Shown piece by piece: positions 53,003-63,169 of a DNA stretch of 64,000 bases; position 1 is the first letter of the stretch; every line of letters begins with the position of its first letter. Origin of the DNA: Flavobacterium sp. (GTDB taxonomy: Bacteria; Bacteroidota; Bacteroidia; Flavobacteriales; Flavobacteriaceae). The notes below the pieces were generated by a model. That model was not told where the DNA came from. It searched no databases and saw nothing but the letters and a program-made list of their open reading frames with translations. Position numbers and translations under genes: made by a program. The stretch is taken from the NCBI GenBank assembly GCA_029946065.1, contig JAQSDU010000019.1:248001-312000 (forward strand), in the 5' to 3' direction.

Positions 53003-54462
53003 TTGTGCTCAAAGACATATTATACAAAGTTAGCCTCGAAGCCGTAAAAGGTCTCACGGATATCACCATTGGCAAAATCGAATTTGATTCAAGAAAAGTT
53101 GAAGAAAATGACATTTTTGTAGCCATTCGCGGTGCTGTTTCTGATGGTCATGAATTCATCAATACAGCCATCAGCAAAGGTGCAACAGTAATTGTTTGCG
53201 ATTCTTTTCCGGAAATAATTGTTACTGGTGTAACTTACATAAAAGTAAAAGACACGAACAACGCATTGGCTTTTATGGCAGCTAATTATTACGATAATCC
53301 GTCACAAAACCTCAAATTGGTTGGAATAACAGGCACGAACGGCAAAACGACAATTGCATCTTTATTGTACCAATTGTTTAAAAAAGCAGGTTTCAAAGTT
53401 GGATTGCTTTCTACGGTAAAAATCCTTGTGGATGACATCGAATACAAAGCGACACACACGACTCCGGATTCATTGACAATCAATCGTTTTCTCAAAGAAA
53501 TGAACGATGTCGGCGTCGAATATTGTTTTATGGAAGTCAGTTCCCATGGCATCCACCAAAAACGCACCGAAGCCTTGCATTTCGTTGGTGGCGTTTTCAC
53601 GAATTTGTCACACGACCACCTCGATTATCATCCGACTTTCGCCGAATACCGCGACGTGAAGAAATTATTTTTCGACCATTTGCCAAGAACGGCTTTTGCA
53701 TTGGTGAACATCGATGATAAGAACGGATTGGTGATGTTGCAGAACACCTATGCTTCAAAGAAAACGTATGCCCTGAAATCTTATGCCGATTATAAAGCGC
53801 AAATCCTCGAAAACCAATTATCAGGTTTGTTATTGAAAGTGAATGACAATGAAGTTTGGGTAAGATTGATTGGCACGTTCAACGCTTATAATTTATTGGC
53901 CATTTACGGCACAGCAGTGGAATTAGGCTTAGATCATTTTGAAGTTTTGAGGTTATTATCAGAATTAGAAAGTGTTTCCGGCAGGTTCCAGTTCATCATT
54001 TCCAACGAAAAAATCACAGCAATTGTTGATTATGCACACACGCCGGATGCATTGGAAAATGTACTGAAAACCATCAACGATATCCGTACTAAAAACGAGC
54101 AATTGATCACGGTTGTTGGCTGTGGTGGCGATCGCGATAAGACCAAACGACCAATGATGGCAAATATCGCTTCTACTTTGAGCGATAAAACCATCATTAC
54201 TTCTGATAATCCGCGGACAGAAAATCCGGAAACGATTATCGCCGAAATGGAAGCGGGCGTTGAAGCGCAAAATTATAAAAAAACCATGGCGATTACCGAC
54301 AGAAGGCAGGCAATTAAAACCGCTTGTCAGCTCGCAAATCCAAACGATATTATCCTAATTGCAGGAAAAGGACATGAAACCTACCAGGAAATTATGGGCG
54401 TTCGCTACGATTTTGACGACATGGCGATTGTAAAAGAACTTTTAGAACAATTAAATAAATAG
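52999..54462 (+). CDS. murE: UDP-MurNAc-tripeptide synthetase (MurE), meso-DAP type
   Basis: 487 residues from GTG 52999 ([18 protein letters not shown]). Adds the third amino acid to UDP-MurNAc-L-Ala-D-Glu. P-loop [53 protein letters not shown], and [10 protein letters not shown]: the DNPR motif marks meso-diaminopimelate specificity. A second GTG at 53005 is an alternative. Four bases precede mraY. Confidence 0.94.
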   Translation: MIVLKDILYKVSLEAVKGLTDITIGKIEFDSRKVEENDIFVAIRGAVSDGHEFINTAISKGATVIVCDSFPEIIVTGVTYIKVKDTNNALAFMAANYYDNPSQNLKLVGITGTNGKTTIASLLYQLFKKAGFKVGLLSTVKILVDDIEYKATHTTPDSLTINRFLKEMNDVGVEYCFMEVSSHGIHQKRTEALHFVGGVFTNLSHDHLDYHPTFAEYRDVKKLFFDHLPRTAFALVNIDDKNGLVMLQNTYASKKTYALKSYADYKAQILENQLSGLLLKVNDNEVWVRLIGTFNAYNLLAIYGTAVELGLDHFEVLRLLSELESVSGRFQFIISNEKITAIVDYAHTPDALENVLKTINDIRTKNEQLITVVGCGGDRDKTKRPMMANIASTLSDKTIITSDNPRTENPETIIAEMEAGVEAQNYKKTMAITDRRQAIKTACQLANPNDIILIAGKGHETYQEIMGVRYDFDDMAIVKELLEQLNK

Positions 54463-54466
54463 AATT

Positions 54467-55690
54467 ATGCTGTATTATTTATTTGAATACCTACACAAAT
54501 TGAACGTTCCGGGTGCCGGCGTTTTCCAGTACATTACGTTCCGTTCGGCATTGGCGATTTTGATGTCATTGGGTTTATCGACGATTTTCGGTAAAAGAAT
54601 CATCAATTTCTTGAGAAGACAGCAAGTAGGCGAAACCGTTCGTGAGCTAGGTCTTGAAGGACAAAAAGAAAAAGCGGGAACGCCAACAATGGGTGGATTG
54701 ATCATCATTTTCGCCACTTTAATTCCAGTGCTGTTGTTTGCAAAATTGAATAACGTGTATGTTATTTTGTTGATTGTAACTACTTTATGGATGGGGGTTA
54801 TTGGTTTTGTTGATGATTATATTAAGATTTTCAAAAAAGACAAACAAGGACTAAAAGGCATTTTCAAAGTGATCGGTCAAGTCGGATTGGGAATAATAGT
54901 AGGTTCGGTTTTGTATTTTAATCCGAGTGTAACAGTTCGGAATGATACTGGCGCTACTTATAATTTTAAAGCGACTGAAAGTGTTGTTGCGCTACATTCG
55001 ATTGATGAAAAATCAACGGCAACGACGATCCCATTTTTCAAAAATAACGAGTTTGATTACGCAGAATTAATAGCATGGACAGGTGATGGATATGAAAATT
55101 GGGCTTGGTTGGTGTTTATTCCAATCGTAATTTTTATTATAACAGCAGTTTCCAATGGTGCTAATTTAACCGACGGTATCGACGGACTCGCGGCAGGAAC
55201 ATCGGCCATTTCCGTCATCGCGCTCGGAATTTTCACGTTTGTTTCCGGGAATATCATTTTTTCAAATTACCTCAATATTATGTACATCCCGAATTCGGGC
55301 GAGATGACTATTTTCATTGCCGCATTCGTAGGCTCCTTAATTGGATTTTTATGGTACAATTCCTATCCGGCATCAGTATTTATGGGTGATACAGGAAGTT
55401 TGACCATTGGTGGAATCATCGCAGTACTAGCAATTTCTGTTAGAAAAGAAATGCTAATTCCATTGTTATGCGGGATATTTTTAGTCGAAAATTTTTCAGT
55501 GGTTTTGCAAGTCAGCTATTTCAAATACACAAAAAAACGTTTTGGTGAAGGTCGTAGGATTTTCTTGATGTCGCCATTGCACCACCATTACCAGAAAAAA
55601 GGCTATCATGAAAGTAAAATCGTAACCCGCTTTTGGATTGTTGGCATTTTATTGGCGATTCTTTCAATTGTAACATTGAAACTAAGATAA
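54467..55690 (+). CDS. mraY: Phospho-MurNAc-pentapeptide transferase
   Basis: 407 residues, ten predicted membrane helices. Makes lipid I from UDP-MurNAc-pentapeptide and undecaprenyl phosphate. [29 protein letters not shown] (Asp pair), [17 protein letters not shown] (catalytic Asp), [24 protein letters not shown] (His-rich loop). A periplasmic/outer loop of about 60 residues ([18 protein letters not shown]...) is longer than in E. coli; common in Bacteroidota from memory. Stop overlaps murD (TAATG). Confidence 0.95.
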   Translation: MLYYLFEYLHKLNVPGAGVFQYITFRSALAILMSLGLSTIFGKRIINFLRRQQVGETVRELGLEGQKEKAGTPTMGGLIIIFATLIPVLLFAKLNNVYVILLIVTTLWMGVIGFVDDYIKIFKKDKQGLKGIFKVIGQVGLGIIVGSVLYFNPSVTVRNDTGATYNFKATESVVALHSIDEKSTATTIPFFKNNEFDYAELIAWTGDGYENWAWLVFIPIVIFIITAVSNGANLTDGIDGLAAGTSAISVIALGIFTFVSGNIIFSNYLNIMYIPNSGEMTIFIAAFVGSLIGFLWYNSYPASVFMGDTGSLTIGGIIAVLAISVRKEMLIPLLCGIFLVENFSVVLQVSYFKYTKKRFGEGRRIFLMSPLHHHYQKKGYHESKIVTRFWIVGILLAILSIVTLKLR

Positions 55691-57024
55691 TGGCGCGATT
55701 AGTTGTACTTGGGGGAGGCGAAAGCGGCGTAGGAACCGCAATTCTCGGAAAAAAACAAGGCTATGATGTTTTCGTATCCGATTTCGGGAAGATAAAAGAA
55801 AATTATAAAGAAGTTCTTACCAATAATGAGATTGCCTGGGAAGATGAAATGCACACGGAAGCATTGATATTAAATGCCGATGTAGTGATGAAAAGCCCTG
55901 GAATTGGGGATAAAGTGACGATTGTAAAAAAGTTAAACGAAAAAAATATTCCGGTCATTTCGGAAATTGAATTTGCATCTGAATTTACAAATGCAACAAT
56001 CGTAGGAATCACAGGAAGTAACGGCAAAACGACAACCACGATGTTGACGTATCATGTGTTGCAATCGGCAGGACTAAACGTTGGATTGGGCGGCAACATC
56101 GGAAAAAGTTTCGCTTGGCAGGTTGCAGATGAACAATTCGATGTCTATGTGCTCGAATTGAGCAGTTTTCAGCTCGACGGATGTTTTACTTTCAGGCCGC
56201 ATATTGCAATTATCACGAATATCAGTCCGGATCATTTGGATCGGTATGATTACAAATATGAAAATTACATTGCCTCGAAATTCAGGATCACGATGAACCA
56301 AACGGAAAGCGATTTCCTGATTTATGACGATGACGACGAAGCGATAGCTGGATGGTTTCAGCAGCACACGACAAAAGCACAAAAAATTCCATTTTCGATT
56401 TCAAAAAAATTGGATTTTGGAGCCACAATAAACGACAAAACGATGAAAATTAACACCAAAGACGAAGAATTTACTATGGATACCAGCCACTTAGCACTCG
56501 AAGGAAAACACAATATCAAAAATGCAATGGCCGCCGCTTCGGTAGCGCAATTGTTGAAAATCAGGAAGCAAACCATTCGCGAGAGCCTTTCTAATTTTCA
56601 AGGTGTTGAGCATCGTTTAGAGAAAGTACTGAAAATCCAAAATGTACAGTACATCAACGATTCTAAAGCCACCAATGTTAATGCGGCTTTCTTCGCTTTA
56701 GACAGCATGACTGTTCCAACAGTTTGGATTGTCGGCGGTGTTGATAAAGGCAACGATTACTCGGAGCTGATGTCTTTAGTTCGTGAAAAAGTAAAAGCCA
56801 TTATCTGCCTTGGTGTTGACAACAAAAAAATAATCGACGCTTTCGGAAATGTAGTTGACATAATGGTAGAAGTTGAAAGTATGACCGATGCGGTTAGAAC
56901 AGCACAGCACCTTTCTGAAAAAGGCGATGCAGTTTTATTATCGCCGGCGTGCGCGAGTTTCGACTTGTTCGAGAATTATGAAGACAGAGGAAGACAGTTT
57001 AAACAAGCAGTTCAGAATTTATAA
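55690..57024 (+). CDS. murD: UDP-MurNAc-L-alanine:D-glutamate ligase
   Basis: 444 residues from ATG 55690 ([19 protein letters not shown]); the frame is open further upstream inside mraY but that part is not used. P-loop VGITGSNGKTTTTML, LELSSFQLDG, TNISPDHLDRY, KHNIKNAMAA, EHRLEKVLKI, INDSKATNVNA, LLSPACASFDLFENYEDRG. Adds D-Glu to UDP-MurNAc-L-Ala. Followed by a hairpin before ftsW. Confidence 0.95.
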   Translation: MARLVVLGGGESGVGTAILGKKQGYDVFVSDFGKIKENYKEVLTNNEIAWEDEMHTEALILNADVVMKSPGIGDKVTIVKKLNEKNIPVISEIEFASEFTNATIVGITGSNGKTTTTMLTYHVLQSAGLNVGLGGNIGKSFAWQVADEQFDVYVLELSSFQLDGCFTFRPHIAIITNISPDHLDRYDYKYENYIASKFRITMNQTESDFLIYDDDDEAIAGWFQQHTTKAQKIPFSISKKLDFGATINDKTMKINTKDEEFTMDTSHLALEGKHNIKNAMAAASVAQLLKIRKQTIRESLSNFQGVEHRLEKVLKIQNVQYINDSKATNVNAAFFALDSMTVPTVWIVGGVDKGNDYSELMSLVREKVKAIICLGVDNKKIIDAFGNVVDIMVEVESMTDAVRTAQHLSEKGDAVLLSPACASFDLFENYEDRGRQFKQAVQNL

Positions 57025-57033
57025 ATAGAAATG

Positions 57034-57084
57034 AGTATTGAGATGAAAATCGAAGTACAAATCTCAATACTAAAATCTCAATAC
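57034..57084. other. Intra-operon hairpin with two alternative 3' arms
   Basis: AGTATTGAGAT (57034-57044) is the exact inverse complement of ATCTCAATACT (57061-57071); ATCTCAATAC is repeated at 57075-57084, 3 bases before the ftsW ATG. The two 3' copies could compete. Confidence 0.55.
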
Positions 57085-57086
57085 AA

Positions 57087-58445
57087 ATGAAAAGTATATT
57101 AACAAGTTTAAAAGGAGACAAAGGCATCTGGTCATTCGTGGCGTTGCTTGGCATGTTTTCTTTTATGCCTGTTTTTAGCGCAAGCAGTAATTTGGCGTAT
57201 ATGAACCACGGCAACGGCAATACTTTAGGGTATTTGTTAAAGCATTTCGTGCATGTTGTGTTTGGTTTTTTCATTTTGTATAATATTCAAAAAGTGCCTT
57301 ACCATTATTTCCGTGGACTATCGAAAGTCTTATTGCCGTTAGTATGGTTGCTTTTGGGATATACGTTATTCTTTGGAATCGAGCAAGGCAGTGCCACACG
57401 CTGGATTCAAGTGCCATTTGTAGGGATTTCGTTTCAAACTTCATCGTTGGCTTTTATCGTTTTGATGATTTTTGTCGCCAGGTTTTTATCGAAAACACAA
57501 CCTGAGCCTTTGTCATTTAAAACATCGTTTTTGCAACTATGGGTACCGGTCGGAATTACTTTAATGCTGATTTTACCTAATAACTTCTCCACCGCAGCCT
57601 TGATTTTTGCAATGGTTTTGATGTTAACGTTCATCGGAAATTATCCACTCAAATACATCGGAATTGTTGTAGGTTCCGGAATCGTATTTTTTATGATGTT
57701 TATTCTCGTCGCAAAAGTCGTCGAAAGAACAAATCCCAATCATACACCGAAAGTTTTCGCAAGGGTAAAAACTTGGGAGAACCGTGTAGAAAGTTTCTTT
57801 AGCAACGAAGAAACGGAAACTTCAAAAGACGATAATTATCAGATTGAAAAAGCAAAAACAGCCATCGCATCAGGTGGTATTTACGGGTTAGGTCCTGGAA
57901 AGAGCGTACAGAAAAACTTCCTGCCACAATCGTCTTCCGATTTTATCTTCGCGATTATTGTAGAAGAATACGGCTTGATCGGCGGACTCGGTGTATTGAC
58001 ATTGTATCTTTTATTGTTCTTCCGATTTATCATTGCGGCACACAAAGCGAATTCGCCTTTCGGCAGATTATTGGTCGTCGGATTGGGTTTTCCGATTATT
58101 TTCCAAGCATTGATCAATATGGGTGTTGCGGTGCAATTGCTGCCGGTAACAGGACAAACTTTGCCGTTGGTCAGTAGCGGCGGAAGTTCCATTTGGATGA
58201 CTTGCGTCGCCATAGGAATCATTCTCAGTGTCACCAAAAAAGAAGAAGAAATCGCAGCCGAACTCGAAGAAAAAGAACAACGCGAAATTGCTTTGCAGAA
58301 ATTAATCGACAAGCAATTGGCAGATGACGAAGCTCAAGCCGAACGCGCCGAAGAAGAAAAACTATCAACTGCTTTCGCAACCGATAATTATTCGATAGAA
58401 GACAAAGCAAGCAACCCAATGAACGCAGTAAAAAACAGATATTAA
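57087..58445 (+). CDS. ftsW: Septal glycan polymerase FtsW (SEDS family)
   Basis: 452 residues. About ten membrane helices in the SEDS fold; GSATRWIQVPFVGISFQTSS, GPGKSVQKNFLPQSSSDFIFAIIVEEYGLIGG (catalytic Asp region) and QLLPVTGQTLPLVSSGGSS. Polymerises lipid II with FtsI. Unusual cytoplasmic C-tail about 375-452: a long charged coiled coil (EEEIAAELEEKEQREIAL, DDEAQAERAEEEK). No GTPase or enzyme motif in the tail. Confidence 0.92.
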   Translation: MKSILTSLKGDKGIWSFVALLGMFSFMPVFSASSNLAYMNHGNGNTLGYLLKHFVHVVFGFFILYNIQKVPYHYFRGLSKVLLPLVWLLLGYTLFFGIEQGSATRWIQVPFVGISFQTSSLAFIVLMIFVARFLSKTQPEPLSFKTSFLQLWVPVGITLMLILPNNFSTAALIFAMVLMLTFIGNYPLKYIGIVVGSGIVFFMMFILVAKVVERTNPNHTPKVFARVKTWENRVESFFSNEETETSKDDNYQIEKAKTAIASGGIYGLGPGKSVQKNFLPQSSSDFIFAIIVEEYGLIGGLGVLTLYLLLFFRFIIAAHKANSPFGRLLVVGLGFPIIFQALINMGVAVQLLPVTGQTLPLVSSGGSSIWMTCVAIGIILSVTKKEEEIAAELEEKEQREIALQKLIDKQLADDEAQAERAEEEKLSTAFATDNYSIEDKASNPMNAVKNRY

Positions 58446-58460
58446 ACATAGCAACTAGTA

Positions 58461-58476
58461 GTTCCGAAGCTTCGGG
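58461..58476. other. Small hairpin between ftsW and murG
   Basis: TCCGAAGCTTCGGGA, self-complementary core, in the 54-base gap before murG. May be a processing site or a weak structure. Confidence 0.4.
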
Positions 58477-58499
58477 ATTCATGCCAAAAAATAAAAAAA

Positions 58500-59603
58500 A
58501 TGAAACAACTAAAATTCATACTAAGCGGCGGCGGCACTGGAGGGCACATTTACCCTGCGATCGCCATTGCCGATGAATTAAAGTCACGTTTCCCTGACTG
58601 CGAAATCTTGTTTGTGGGTGCCAAAGACAAAATGGAAATGCAGAAAGTACCACAAGCGGGTTACAAAATCGAAGGTTTGTGGATTGCCGGATTGCAAAGA
58701 AAAATAACACTTCAGAACGCAATGTTCCCGCTGAAATTAATCAGTAGTCTCGCTAGGTCACGACAAATTCTGGGTAATTTCAGGCCAGACGTTGCCATCG
58801 GAACCGGTGGATTTGCCAGTGGCCCGTTGTTGCAAGTTGCCAACAACTTGAATATTCCGACTGTCATTCAGGAACAAAATTCCTATCCCGGCATCACGAA
58901 CAAATTGCTCAGCAAAAAAGCAAAAGCCATCTGCGTTGCGTATAAAAATTTAGAGCGATTTTTTCCAAAAGATAAAATCATATTTACCGGAAATCCGGTG
59001 CGTGAAGATTTAATCGACATCCACGGATTAAAAAATGAAGCGCGTGAATATTTCAAGCTAAGTGACAATAAAAAGGTTTTGCTTGTCCTTGGCGGAAGCT
59101 TAGGTTCTAGAAGAATCAACCAATTAATTGCAAAAGAACTCGTCAATTTTGCCGCACAAAATGTTCAAGTCATCTGGCAATGTGGAAAATTTTATTACGA
59201 GGAGTACAAGCATTTTAGTGATAATGAAAACGTACAAGTTTTGTCTTTTATCGACCGAATGGATTTGGTTTATGCTGCTGCAGATTTTGTGATTTCACGT
59301 TCCGGAGCATCATCGGTTTCAGAATTGTGCATCGTTGGAAAACCGGTGATTTTTATTCCGTCGCCCAACGTTGCCGAAGACCATCAAACAAAAAATGCAC
59401 AAGCCATTGTTGATCACAAAGGTGCGTTGATGATGAAAGAAGTAGAATTGGACACGCAATTCACCAATATGTTCAACAATTTACTCGCAGACGAAAACCT
59501 GCAAAGCGAATTGTCAAAAAATATAAAAGATTTGGCCAAAGTAAACGCCACCAAAGAAATCGTAGACGAAATAGTCAAACTAATAAACCCAGGCACTTTA
59601 TGA
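58500..59603 (+). CDS. murG: UDP-GlcNAc:lipid I N-acetylglucosaminyltransferase
   Basis: 367 residues. Makes lipid II on the cytoplasmic membrane face. [89 protein letters not shown] and [14 protein letters not shown] fold with family-normal length. ATGA overlap with murC. Confidence 0.96.
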   Translation: MKQLKFILSGGGTGGHIYPAIAIADELKSRFPDCEILFVGAKDKMEMQKVPQAGYKIEGLWIAGLQRKITLQNAMFPLKLISSLARSRQILGNFRPDVAIGTGGFASGPLLQVANNLNIPTVIQEQNSYPGITNKLLSKKAKAICVAYKNLERFFPKDKIIFTGNPVREDLIDIHGLKNEAREYFKLSDNKKVLLVLGGSLGSRRINQLIAKELVNFAAQNVQVIWQCGKFYYEEYKHFSDNENVQVLSFIDRMDLVYAAADFVISRSGASSVSELCIVGKPVIFIPSPNVAEDHQTKNAQAIVDHKGALMMKEVELDTQFTNMFNNLLADENLQSELSKNIKDLAKVNATKEIVDEIVKLINPGTL

Positions 59604-60949
59604 ACTTAAACCAAATACATAACGTCTATTTTATAGGCATCGGCGGAATCGGGATGAGTGCTTTGGCGCGCCATTTCAAAACCCTCGGTAAAAATGTATG
59701 CGGTTACGATAAAACGCCGACAACGCTGACTTCTGAATTGACTGAAAGCGGCATTGCGATTCATTTTGAAGATGATATCAGCCAGATTCCAACAGATTTT
59801 TACGCTGAAAATACGTTGGTGATTGTCACGCCGGCAGTTCCGAAAACGCACTCGGAATGGAATTATTTCCTCGAAAGAGACTACCAAATCAAAAAACGCG
59901 CAGAAGTTTTAGGCATTATTACAAAAGACACATTTTGTTTTGCCGTTGCTGGAACACATGGAAAGACAACAACTTCAAGTATTCTGGCGCATATTTTATA
60001 TGAAACCGGCGCAGATGTTACTTCGTTTTTAGGCGGAATAGTTGAGAATTACAATTCCAATTTGGTCGGAAATGGTAAAACCGTAACAGTTGTTGAAGCG
60101 GATGAATTTGACCGTTCATTTCTGCATTTACATCCAAATATTGCTTGTATTACGTCAATGGACGCAGACCATTTGGATATCTACGGAGACAAAGCGCACA
60201 TCGAAGCCTCATTCGTTGAATTCGCAGATAAAATTGAAGAAAAATCGAATTTATTTATTGCAAAAGGATTACCTCTTGAAGGTTTGACCGTTGCCGTGAA
60301 CGAGGCCGCCGATTACAAAGCCATCAATATCAGAATAGAAAACAGTAATTATGTTTTTGATGTGCAAACGCCGTCGGAGACCATACAAAATATTCAATTT
60401 GGATTACCGGGAAAACACAATTTAATGAATGCAATAATGGCTTTGGCAATGGCTAAACGCTTCGGTTCCCCAACTGAAGGCATTGTCAAAGCGTTATTAT
60501 CATTTCGAGGTGTTAAAAGACGGTTTTCGTATCAAATAAAGACAGAAAATCTCGTTTACATAGATGATTATGCGCACCATCCGACAGAAATTAATGCAGT
60601 GCATCAAGCAGTTTCGGAATTGTATCCAAATCAGAAAGTTTTGGCGATTTTCCAACCGCATTTGTTCAGCAGAACTAGAGATTTTGCCGATGATTTTGCG
60701 AAAAGTCTGTCGGCTTTCGAACAAGTAATTTTACTCGACATTTATCCGGCAAGAGAATTGCCGATGGAGGGCATAAATTCAGAATTTCTGATGGGAAAAA
60801 TGACAAATCCGAATAAAAAAATCGTTTCAAAAGAAAATTTGATTTCCGAAATTTTAAAAAGTGATGCAACCGTTTTCGTAACCATTGGAGCAGGTGATAT
60901 TGGCGAGTTGGTTGAACCAATAAAAGAAGCGCTTTATGAGAAAATTTAA
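59600..60949 (+). CDS. murC: UDP-MurNAc:L-alanine ligase
   Basis: 449 residues. First amino-acid step on UDP-MurNAc. [33 protein letters not shown] (P-loop), [80 protein letters not shown]. Overlaps murG by 4 bases and ftsQ by 14 bases. Confidence 0.96.
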   Translation: MNLNQIHNVYFIGIGGIGMSALARHFKTLGKNVCGYDKTPTTLTSELTESGIAIHFEDDISQIPTDFYAENTLVIVTPAVPKTHSEWNYFLERDYQIKKRAEVLGIITKDTFCFAVAGTHGKTTTSSILAHILYETGADVTSFLGGIVENYNSNLVGNGKTVTVVEADEFDRSFLHLHPNIACITSMDADHLDIYGDKAHIEASFVEFADKIEEKSNLFIAKGLPLEGLTVAVNEAADYKAINIRIENSNYVFDVQTPSETIQNIQFGLPGKHNLMNAIMALAMAKRFGSPTEGIVKALLSFRGVKRRFSYQIKTENLVYIDDYAHHPTEINAVHQAVSELYPNQKVLAIFQPHLFSRTRDFADDFAKSLSAFEQVILLDIYPARELPMEGINSEFLMGKMTNPNKKIVSKENLISEILKSDATVFVTIGAGDIGELVEPIKEALYEKI

Positions 60950-61670
60950 CTGGACAAATATCTGGCAAAATATACGACTGCTATTGATTTTAGTAGGGTT
61001 GGTGTTTTTATATTCATTTACGCTACAACGGAATGAAGCACGCAAAATCACCAAATCAATCGTTGAATTTACGAGTGGTGACAACCAATTTGTGACCCGT
61101 GAATCGGTTAATAAATTGTTAATAGAAAATAATTCAGACGCACAAACCATTCACAAAGATAAATTAGATTTGAATAAATTGGAAAAATCCATCAATTCAA
61201 ACGATATGGTCGAGAAATCGGAAGTATTTGTGAGTATCGATGGTGTCCTGAAAGCTGTTGTGAAACAAAAAACTCCGATTGCGAGAGTCAACAACGAATT
61301 GGGTTCTTTTTATATTGATTACGAAGGACATACCATGCCGTTATCTGAGATTCATGCCGCGAGAGTTCCACTTGTTTCGGGTGAAATTAATGCGAAAAAC
61401 AGCAAAGAAATAAGCAAATTATTGCGATTTGTCTATGACGATGATTTTTTGAAAAAGAACATCATTGGTGTACAGATTTTGCCAAGTGGGAGCCTTTTGA
61501 TGTGGAACCGTAACTTCGATTATACGATCGAATTCGGGAAAACCATCAACGTCGAACAGAAATTTAATAATTATAAAGCTTTCTTTCAGAAAACAGTTCA
61601 GGATAGTTCAATTAACAAGTACAAGTCAATAAACCTGAAGTTCACGCAACAGGTAGTGTGCACAAAATAA
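60936..61670 (+). CDS. ftsQ: Divisome protein FtsQ
   Basis: 244 residues. Short cytoplasmic start, membrane helix about 13-28 (LLLILVGLVFLYSF), POTRA-like region (ITKSIVEFTSGDNQFVTRESV...), beta domain (VFVSIDGVLKAVVKQKTPIARV, YIDYEGHTMPLSEI). Bridges FtsL/FtsB to FtsA/FtsK by family. Position between murC and ftsA fits. Confidence 0.9.
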   Translation: MRKFNWTNIWQNIRLLLILVGLVFLYSFTLQRNEARKITKSIVEFTSGDNQFVTRESVNKLLIENNSDAQTIHKDKLDLNKLEKSINSNDMVEKSEVFVSIDGVLKAVVKQKTPIARVNNELGSFYIDYEGHTMPLSEIHAARVPLVSGEINAKNSKEISKLLRFVYDDDFLKKNIIGVQILPSGSLLMWNRNFDYTIEFGKTINVEQKFNNYKAFFQKTVQDSSINKYKSINLKFTQQVVCTK

Positions 61671-61676
61671 CAGATT

Positions 61677-63077
61677 ATGGAAAAAGAAAACATTGCTGTC
61701 GGTTTAGACATCGGGACAACGAAAATTGTCGCCATGATTGGCAAGAAAAATGAGTACGGGAAACTGGAAATTTTGGGTGTCGGAAAATCCAAAAGCCTTG
61801 GTGTGGCGAGAGGTGTCGTGAACAATATTACGCAAACCATTCAGTCGATCCAACAGGCTGTGGCCGAAGCCGAAAACAATTCTGGCTACAAAATCAACGA
61901 TTGTGTGGTTGGCATTGCTGGACAGCACATCCGCTCGATACAGCACAGCGATTACATCTCAAGGAGCAATCCTGAAGAAGTGATTGGCGACAAAGACATC
62001 GATTTGTTAATCAACCAGGTGCACAAACTGGCGATGCTTCCGGGTGAAGAAATTATCCACGTTTTGCCGCAGGAGTTTAAAATCGACGGGCAATCTGAAA
62101 TCAAAGAACCAATCGGTATGTACGGCGGAAGGTTAGAGTCAAGCTTTCATGTTGTTGTCGGACAAGCTTCTTCTATCAGAAATGTCGGAAGATGCATCCA
62201 AAGCTCCGGAATCGAGTTATCTGGGCTAACATTAGAGCCATTGGCTTCTGCTGATGCGGTTTTAAGCCAGGAAGAAAAAGAAGCTGGAGTTGCTTTGATT
62301 GATATCGGTGGCGGTACAACAGATTTGGCAATTTTTAAAGATGGCATTATCCGTCACACGGCAGTGATTCCGTTTGGTGGCAATGTTATCACAGAAGACA
62401 TCAAAGAAGGCTGTTCCATCATCGAAAAACAAGCGGAACTATTAAAAGTAAAATTCGGATCTGCTTGGCCAGGAGAAAATAAAGACAACGAGATTGTTTC
62501 AATTCCAGGATTAAGAGGAAGAGAGCCAAAAGAGATCTCTTTGAAAAATCTTTCAAAAATAATCCACGCAAGAGTGGTAGAAATCATCGAACAAGTTTTC
62601 TCGGAAATCAAAGCTTATGGACACGAAGATCCAAGAAGAAAATTAATCGCAGGAATCGTTTTAACCGGCGGCGGTGCCCAATTGCAGCACATCAAGCAAT
62701 TGGTAGAATACATCACCGGAATGGATACAAGAATTGGCTATCCAAACGAACATTTGGCAGGTAATTCCGATGAAGAAATTTCAAGTCCGCTCTACGCGAC
62801 AGCAGTTGGATTGGTAATGAATAGCATCCAGAACAATACTAAAAGCGCAACGCTGATGGTGCCGGTTAAGGAAGAAGTAAAAATTGTTTACCGTCAAGCA
62901 GAACCGGAAATAACAAAAGCAGAAACTTTGGTTGAAGAAGTTCGTGAAATGGTGCATGCGGAAGTTTCGCAACCTAAGCCAATCAAAGAAGTCGAATCGA
63001 CAGAGAACAAAATCAAACGTTCATTTTTCGATAAGTATGTAGATAAAATCAGGGATTTCCTAGATAATGCTGAATAG
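61677..63077 (+). CDS. ftsA: Cell division actin-like protein FtsA
   Basis: 466 residues. Actin-ATPase fold: VGLDIGTTKIVAMIG (phosphate 1), ALIDIGGGTTDLAIF (phosphate 2), AGIVLTGGGAQLQHIK (adenosine), SHS2/1C subdomain about 85-165 (CVVGIAGQHIRSIQHS). C-terminal amphipathic helix SFFDKYVDKIRDFLDNAE for membrane binding and a charged linker before it. Tethers FtsZ to the membrane. Confidence 0.96.
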   Translation: MEKENIAVGLDIGTTKIVAMIGKKNEYGKLEILGVGKSKSLGVARGVVNNITQTIQSIQQAVAEAENNSGYKINDCVVGIAGQHIRSIQHSDYISRSNPEEVIGDKDIDLLINQVHKLAMLPGEEIIHVLPQEFKIDGQSEIKEPIGMYGGRLESSFHVVVGQASSIRNVGRCIQSSGIELSGLTLEPLASADAVLSQEEKEAGVALIDIGGGTTDLAIFKDGIIRHTAVIPFGGNVITEDIKEGCSIIEKQAELLKVKFGSAWPGENKDNEIVSIPGLRGREPKEISLKNLSKIIHARVVEIIEQVFSEIKAYGHEDPRRKLIAGIVLTGGGAQLQHIKQLVEYITGMDTRIGYPNEHLAGNSDEEISSPLYATAVGLVMNSIQNNTKSATLMVPVKEEVKIVYRQAEPEITKAETLVEEVREMVHAEVSQPKPIKEVESTENKIKRSFFDKYVDKIRDFLDNAE

Positions 63078-63145
63078 TCGAAAGAGAAAAGTCAAAAGTC
63101 CAAAGAATGGAATTTTCGACTTTCGACTTTAAACTTTACACTAAA
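63075..63145. repeat. Inverted pair of period-7 tracts between ftsA and ftsZ
   Basis: From the ftsA stop, AGTCGAA, AGAGAAA, AGTCAAA, AGTCCAA in 7-base register; then on the other side TTTCGAC, TTTCGAC, TTTAAAC, TTTACAC. AGTCGAAAG and CTTTCGACT are inverse complements, so the pair can fold into a hairpin 25 bases before ftsZ. Confidence 0.7.
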
Positions 63146-63169
63146 ATAAAAGAATTAAAACCAAATAAT

